From positions 1-26,861 of the forward strand of contig DJOV01000084.1 of NCBI GenBank assembly GCA_002437285.1: 26,861 bases of DNA, read 5' to 3'. Below are positions 24,015 to 26,861 of this stretch, piece by piece. Source of the stretch: Prevotella sp. UBA6429 (GTDB taxonomy: Bacteria; Bacteroidota; Bacteroidia; Bacteroidales; Bacteroidaceae). The translations under genes were made by a program, and so were the position numbers. The notes beneath the pieces are model-generated. The model made no database searches. It saw only the letters and a list, made by a program, of their open reading frames with translations, and was not told the origin of the DNA. Each line of letters starts with the position of its first letter. Position 1 is the first letter of the stretch.

Positions 24015-26810
24015 ATGATGAAAAAAGCATTATCAACCGCATTGCTGGCTGTGTTCTCGCTGGCCGCACTGGAGGCAGGAGCTGTTCCCGCCAAGCGTGG
24101 CGTCAGGCAGTACACGCAGCCAGACGGCACGGTTGTCAGCGTCACCCTGCAGGGTGACGAACGTTTCCACTATTATCTTACTGCCGACAATCTGCCGCTT
24201 ATGGAAGACGCTGACGGCGGTCTCTATTTTGCCACCATGAAGGACGGCAAGTTGCAGCGAACAAACTATCTCGCTTGTGACGTCCAGCGTCGCTCGGCCG
24301 CCGTCAAGGCTTCCGTGGCCGGAACAAACGTAGGCGCAGTGGTGTCGGCCCTTCGTGCGCGTGCCCTCTCCACCAACCGGTACAAGGCCGACTCGCATGC
24401 GGGAATGGGAAAGTTTGACACCACCTTCCCTACCAAGGGCAAGCAGAAGGCTCTCGTGGTGCTCGTGGAGTACAAGGACGTGAAGTTCAAGACCGAGAAT
24501 CCGCAACAGTACTTCTCGGACATGCTCAACAAGGACGGCTTCAGCGAATATGGCGCGACAGGGTGCGCAAGGCAGTATTTCCTCGATGCCTCCAACGGCC
24601 AGTTTGACCTGACATGCGATGTCTATGGCCCCGTGACCCTTCCCAACAAGCGGTCCTACTATGGCGGCAATGGCCTGTCGGGTCACGACCGGCAGCCCGA
24701 GGAGATGGTCATCGACGCCGTCAAGCAACTTGACGACTCGGTGGACTTCAGCCAGTATGACCGTGACCATGACGGCATCCTCGACAATGTGTTCCTCTTC
24801 TATGCCGGCAAGGGCGAGGCATCGGGCGGTTCGGCCGAGACGGTGTGGCCCCATGCCTGGAACCTGGAGCAGGCAGGCAAGTCGTTTACCGTCGATGGTG
24901 TGCTCGTCGACCACTATGCCTGCACCTGCGAGCTGCAGGGCAGCAAGCCCGACGGCATCGGCACCTTCTGCCATGAGTTCTCGCACATCATGGGTCTGCC
25001 CGACCTCTACAACACCGTCTCGGGCGGCAACTATACCCCCGGCGAGTGGTCGGTGATGGACTACGGCCCCTACAACAACGACTCGCGCACACCGCCCACC
25101 TATTCGGCCTATGAGCGCAACGCCATGGGATGGCTCGACTTGCAGACGGTGTCCGAGGCCACGTCGGTGAAGCTGGATGACATCAAGGACTCCAACAAGG
25201 CTGTCGTGATCGGCACGTCACGGCCCAACGAGTTTTTCCTTTTTGAGAACAGGCAGCAGACCTCGTGGGACACTTACCTGCCGGGCCACGGCATGCTGAT
25301 ATGGCATGTCGAGTATCAGGCGTCCGTGTGGGATGACAACTCTGTGAACAACGATCCGGACCACCAGTACGTTGACCTCGTGGAGGCCAACGGCGAGGGC
25401 AAGTCGTCGCAGGGTGCGGCATGGCCCGGTGCTCTCGGCAAGACCGAGTTTACCGCCACGACCAAACCGGCGTTTCTCGACTGGTACAAGAAAGACCCGG
25501 GGCTGCCCATTACGGACATCATGGAGTCGGAAGGCAAGATCTATTTCGATGTGGACGGCGGTAACTTCGTGCTTGCGGCTCCCGGTGGACTGCAGGAGTC
25601 TGACGTGACGCCCATCTCCATGCACCTCAGCTGGCAACCCGTTGAGCGTGCCAAGGAGTATGTCGTGAGCGTGTACAAGCGCGACGGCGCCGAAAAGGAA
25701 TATGTGGAAGGTTTCCGCGCCGCAAAGGTATCGGCTAAGTCAACGTCCATCGATGTGACCGGACTGGAGGCTGAAACGGATTATGTGGCGGAGGTGACGG
25801 CCCTCTCGGGCACGCGTGTCTCTGATACCGCTTCCATTCATGTCAAGACTGCCGTGATGACGTTCCCCTACATGACTCCTGTGGTCTTGCCTGCCTCCCA
25901 GGTGGATGACAATGCCTTCACGGCTTGTTGGAAACCCGTAGAGGGCGCTGACCACTATCTGCTCACGGTCGAGGGCGCTTACGAGGTGGCTCCTAAGGCT
26001 GACAATTGTGATTTCGGTTCACTCATCTTCCGTGTTCCCACCGGTTGGAACTATTCGCTGAAGGTGACACGCTACACGGATCCGAGCTGGTGCGGCAAGG
26101 CATCGCCGGCGGCCAAGCTCGACAAGGATGGTGCCACCATCACCACGGCCGTCTATGAGCATGACGTGCTCTCATGTTCGTTCTGGGCAAGGCTCGCCGG
26201 ATACAAGCCGGAAAGCGCTGTCGTGGTCGATGGCCTTGTCGATGGCCAGTGGACCTCCATTGCGAAGTTCAGTGACCTGTCGACCGACGGTGCCACCTAC
26301 ACGCTTGACAGCATACCTGCCGGCACGCGCCAGTTGCGGTTTACCTACCTGCAGTCTGATGGTGCCAATCTTGCCCTTGATGACATCAGTGTCATGGTGG
26401 GCGGTGTAGAGCGCCATGTCCTGGAAGCGTTTGACGCCGCCAATGTGGGCAATGTGAATGCTTGCCGCGTGACGGGCCTGTCGTCTCAGGAGACGGGTTA
26501 TTACTACAAGGTGATGGCCGTGTCGCAGGATGACAGTCATACGCTCTGGTCAGCAGAGCAGTATGTGTCACTCAGTGACCCGACGGCAATCGCCGGTCAT
26601 CCGGTGAATGTCAGCAAGGTGGCTCTCGCCTCCGACGGCACTCTGACTTGCCTGGGCAAGGCGGGTGATGTCGCGAAAGTGTACTCTGTGGACGGACGCA
26701 TGTGCTGTTCGGCCGTTGTCGGCCAGAATGGGCGTGCCGCTTTGGCTCTCCGCGGCCACGGACTGTACGTAGTCCGCATGGCAGGCAACTCTGTTAAGAT
26801 CTTGTATTAG
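24015..26810 (+). CDS. Secreted M6-family metalloprotease with Fn3-like domains and T9SS-type tail
   Basis: A 931-residue exported zinc protease. Signal peptide is about 1-23 (LAALEAGA). A prodomain-like segment follows (30-90), then the M6 catalytic domain. The active site is HEFSHIMGLPDLY (320-332), with His320, Glu321 and His324 as zinc/catalytic residues, and WSVMDYG (345-351) can serve as the Met-turn. DRDHDGILDN (249-258) looks like a calcium-binding loop. An Fn3 domain lies at about 522-612, and the sequence from 620 to 855 looks like a second Fn3 domain split by a jelly-roll-like insert (about 660-805, LALDDISVMVGG). The end (889-931) fits a T9SS sorting domain. It may degrade or process host or self proteins; the substrate is unknown. 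The second ATG at 24018 is an equal start. Transcribed with the YD-motif gene, 5 nt upstream. Confidence 0.87.
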   Translation: MMKKALSTALLAVFSLAALEAGAVPAKRGVRQYTQPDGTVVSVTLQGDERFHYYLTADNLPLMEDADGGLYFATMKDGKLQRTNYLACDVQRRSAAVKASVAGTNVGAVVSALRARALSTNRYKADSHAGMGKFDTTFPTKGKQKALVVLVEYKDVKFKTENPQQYFSDMLNKDGFSEYGATGCARQYFLDASNGQFDLTCDVYGPVTLPNKRSYYGGNGLSGHDRQPEEMVIDAVKQLDDSVDFSQYDRDHDGILDNVFLFYAGKGEASGGSAETVWPHAWNLEQAGKSFTVDGVLVDHYACTCELQGSKPDGIGTFCHEFSHIMGLPDLYNTVSGGNYTPGEWSVMDYGPYNNDSRTPPTYSAYERNAMGWLDLQTVSEATSVKLDDIKDSNKAVVIGTSRPNEFFLFENRQQTSWDTYLPGHGMLIWHVEYQASVWDDNSVNNDPDHQYVDLVEANGEGKSSQGAAWPGALGKTEFTATTKPAFLDWYKKDPGLPITDIMESEGKIYFDVDGGNFVLAAPGGLQESDVTPISMHLSWQPVERAKEYVVSVYKRDGAEKEYVEGFRAAKVSAKSTSIDVTGLEAETDYVAEVTALSGTRVSDTASIHVKTAVMTFPYMTPVVLPASQVDDNAFTACWKPVEGADHYLLTVEGAYEVAPKADNCDFGSLIFRVPTGWNYSLKVTRYTDPSWCGKASPAAKLDKDGATITTAVYEHDVLSCSFWARLAGYKPESAVVVDGLVDGQWTSIAKFSDLSTDGATYTLDSIPAGTRQLRFTYLQSDGANLALDDISVMVGGVERHVLEAFDAANVGNVNACRVTGLSSQETGYYYKVMAVSQDDSHTLWSAEQYVSLSDPTAIAGHPVNVSKVALASDGTLTCLGKAGDVAKVYSVDGRMCCSAVVGQNGRAALALRGHGLYVVRMAGNSVKILY

Positions 26811-26833
26811 GTGGGTTCTATAAATTACCACCT
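26809..26833 (+). terminator. Weak hairpin after the metalloprotease gene
   Basis: AGGTGG (26809-26814) pairs with CCACCT (26828-26833) around a 13-nt loop, and only TTTA follows. It overlaps the stop codon. A poor terminator; the group may continue past the right edge of the window. Confidence 0.25.
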
Positions 26834-26861
26834 TTAGGCAACAAGTCACAGTAGGGGTTAT

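Noticed and set aside
1..26861. CRISPR arrays, insertion sequences, integrase or attachment sites, tRNA and rRNA genes
   Set aside because: No spaced direct repeats, transposase or integrase motifs, or cloverleaf-like segments were found in any intergenic stretch.

Overview
The window looks like a chromosomal segment from a member of the Bacteroidales, most likely a Prevotella-like organism. Three things point there. Promoters have the Bacteroidetes form (TAnnTTTG near -7, sometimes TTTG about 19 bp upstream) and there are no Shine-Dalgarno sequences worth the name. The block ftsX / DUF3098 / uppP / truB / queA / folK is in my recollection a typical Bacteroidetes gene order. The three last genes end in type IX secretion (T9SS) C-terminal sorting-type tails. 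I see no tRNA, rRNA, insertion sequence, prophage or CRISPR array.

Layout. (1) 241-1743: a CCA-adding/poly(A) polymerase family nucleotidyltransferase with an HD domain, under its own promoter. (2) 1977-8726: an RND tripartite efflux operon (lipoprotein adaptor, inner-membrane pump, outer-membrane lipoprotein channel), with an LpxA-type acyltransferase behind the channel gene, closed by a bidirectional terminator. (3) 11593-8814, minus strand: a radical SAM protein, an unusual GNAT acetyltransferase::3-methyladenine-DNA glycosylase I fusion, and an alpha/beta-hydrolase esterase that overlaps the fusion by 4 nt. (4) 11865-16396: ftsX, a DUF3098 membrane protein, uppP, truB, queA and folK, joining cell division, undecaprenyl phosphate recycling, tRNA modification and folate synthesis. 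It ends at a terminator shared with convergent rpsO. (5) rpsO (minus) and typA/bipA (plus) are divergent and have facing promoters.

(6) 18882-26810 is the most interesting accessory region. A membrane-spanning regulator (signal peptide, TPR-rich predicted periplasmic part, one TM helix, cytoplasmic AraC-type HTH) is followed by three genes for secreted proteins with T9SS-like tails: a protein of three tandem beta-rich modules, a protein with YD-like motifs, and an M6-family metalloprotease whose second Fn3-like domain seems to be interrupted by another domain. Between the regulator and the first secreted gene there is a cluster of four TTCGTT half-sites, including a perfect 10-bp inverted repeat, next to a good promoter. 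A strong intrinsic terminator sits between the first and second secreted genes with almost no room for another promoter. My inference is a locally controlled export locus: the regulator senses something in the periplasm and activates the secreted proteins, and the terminator sets their ratio.

Limits: all assignments come from reading motifs by eye. No alignments, database searches or structure predictions were run.
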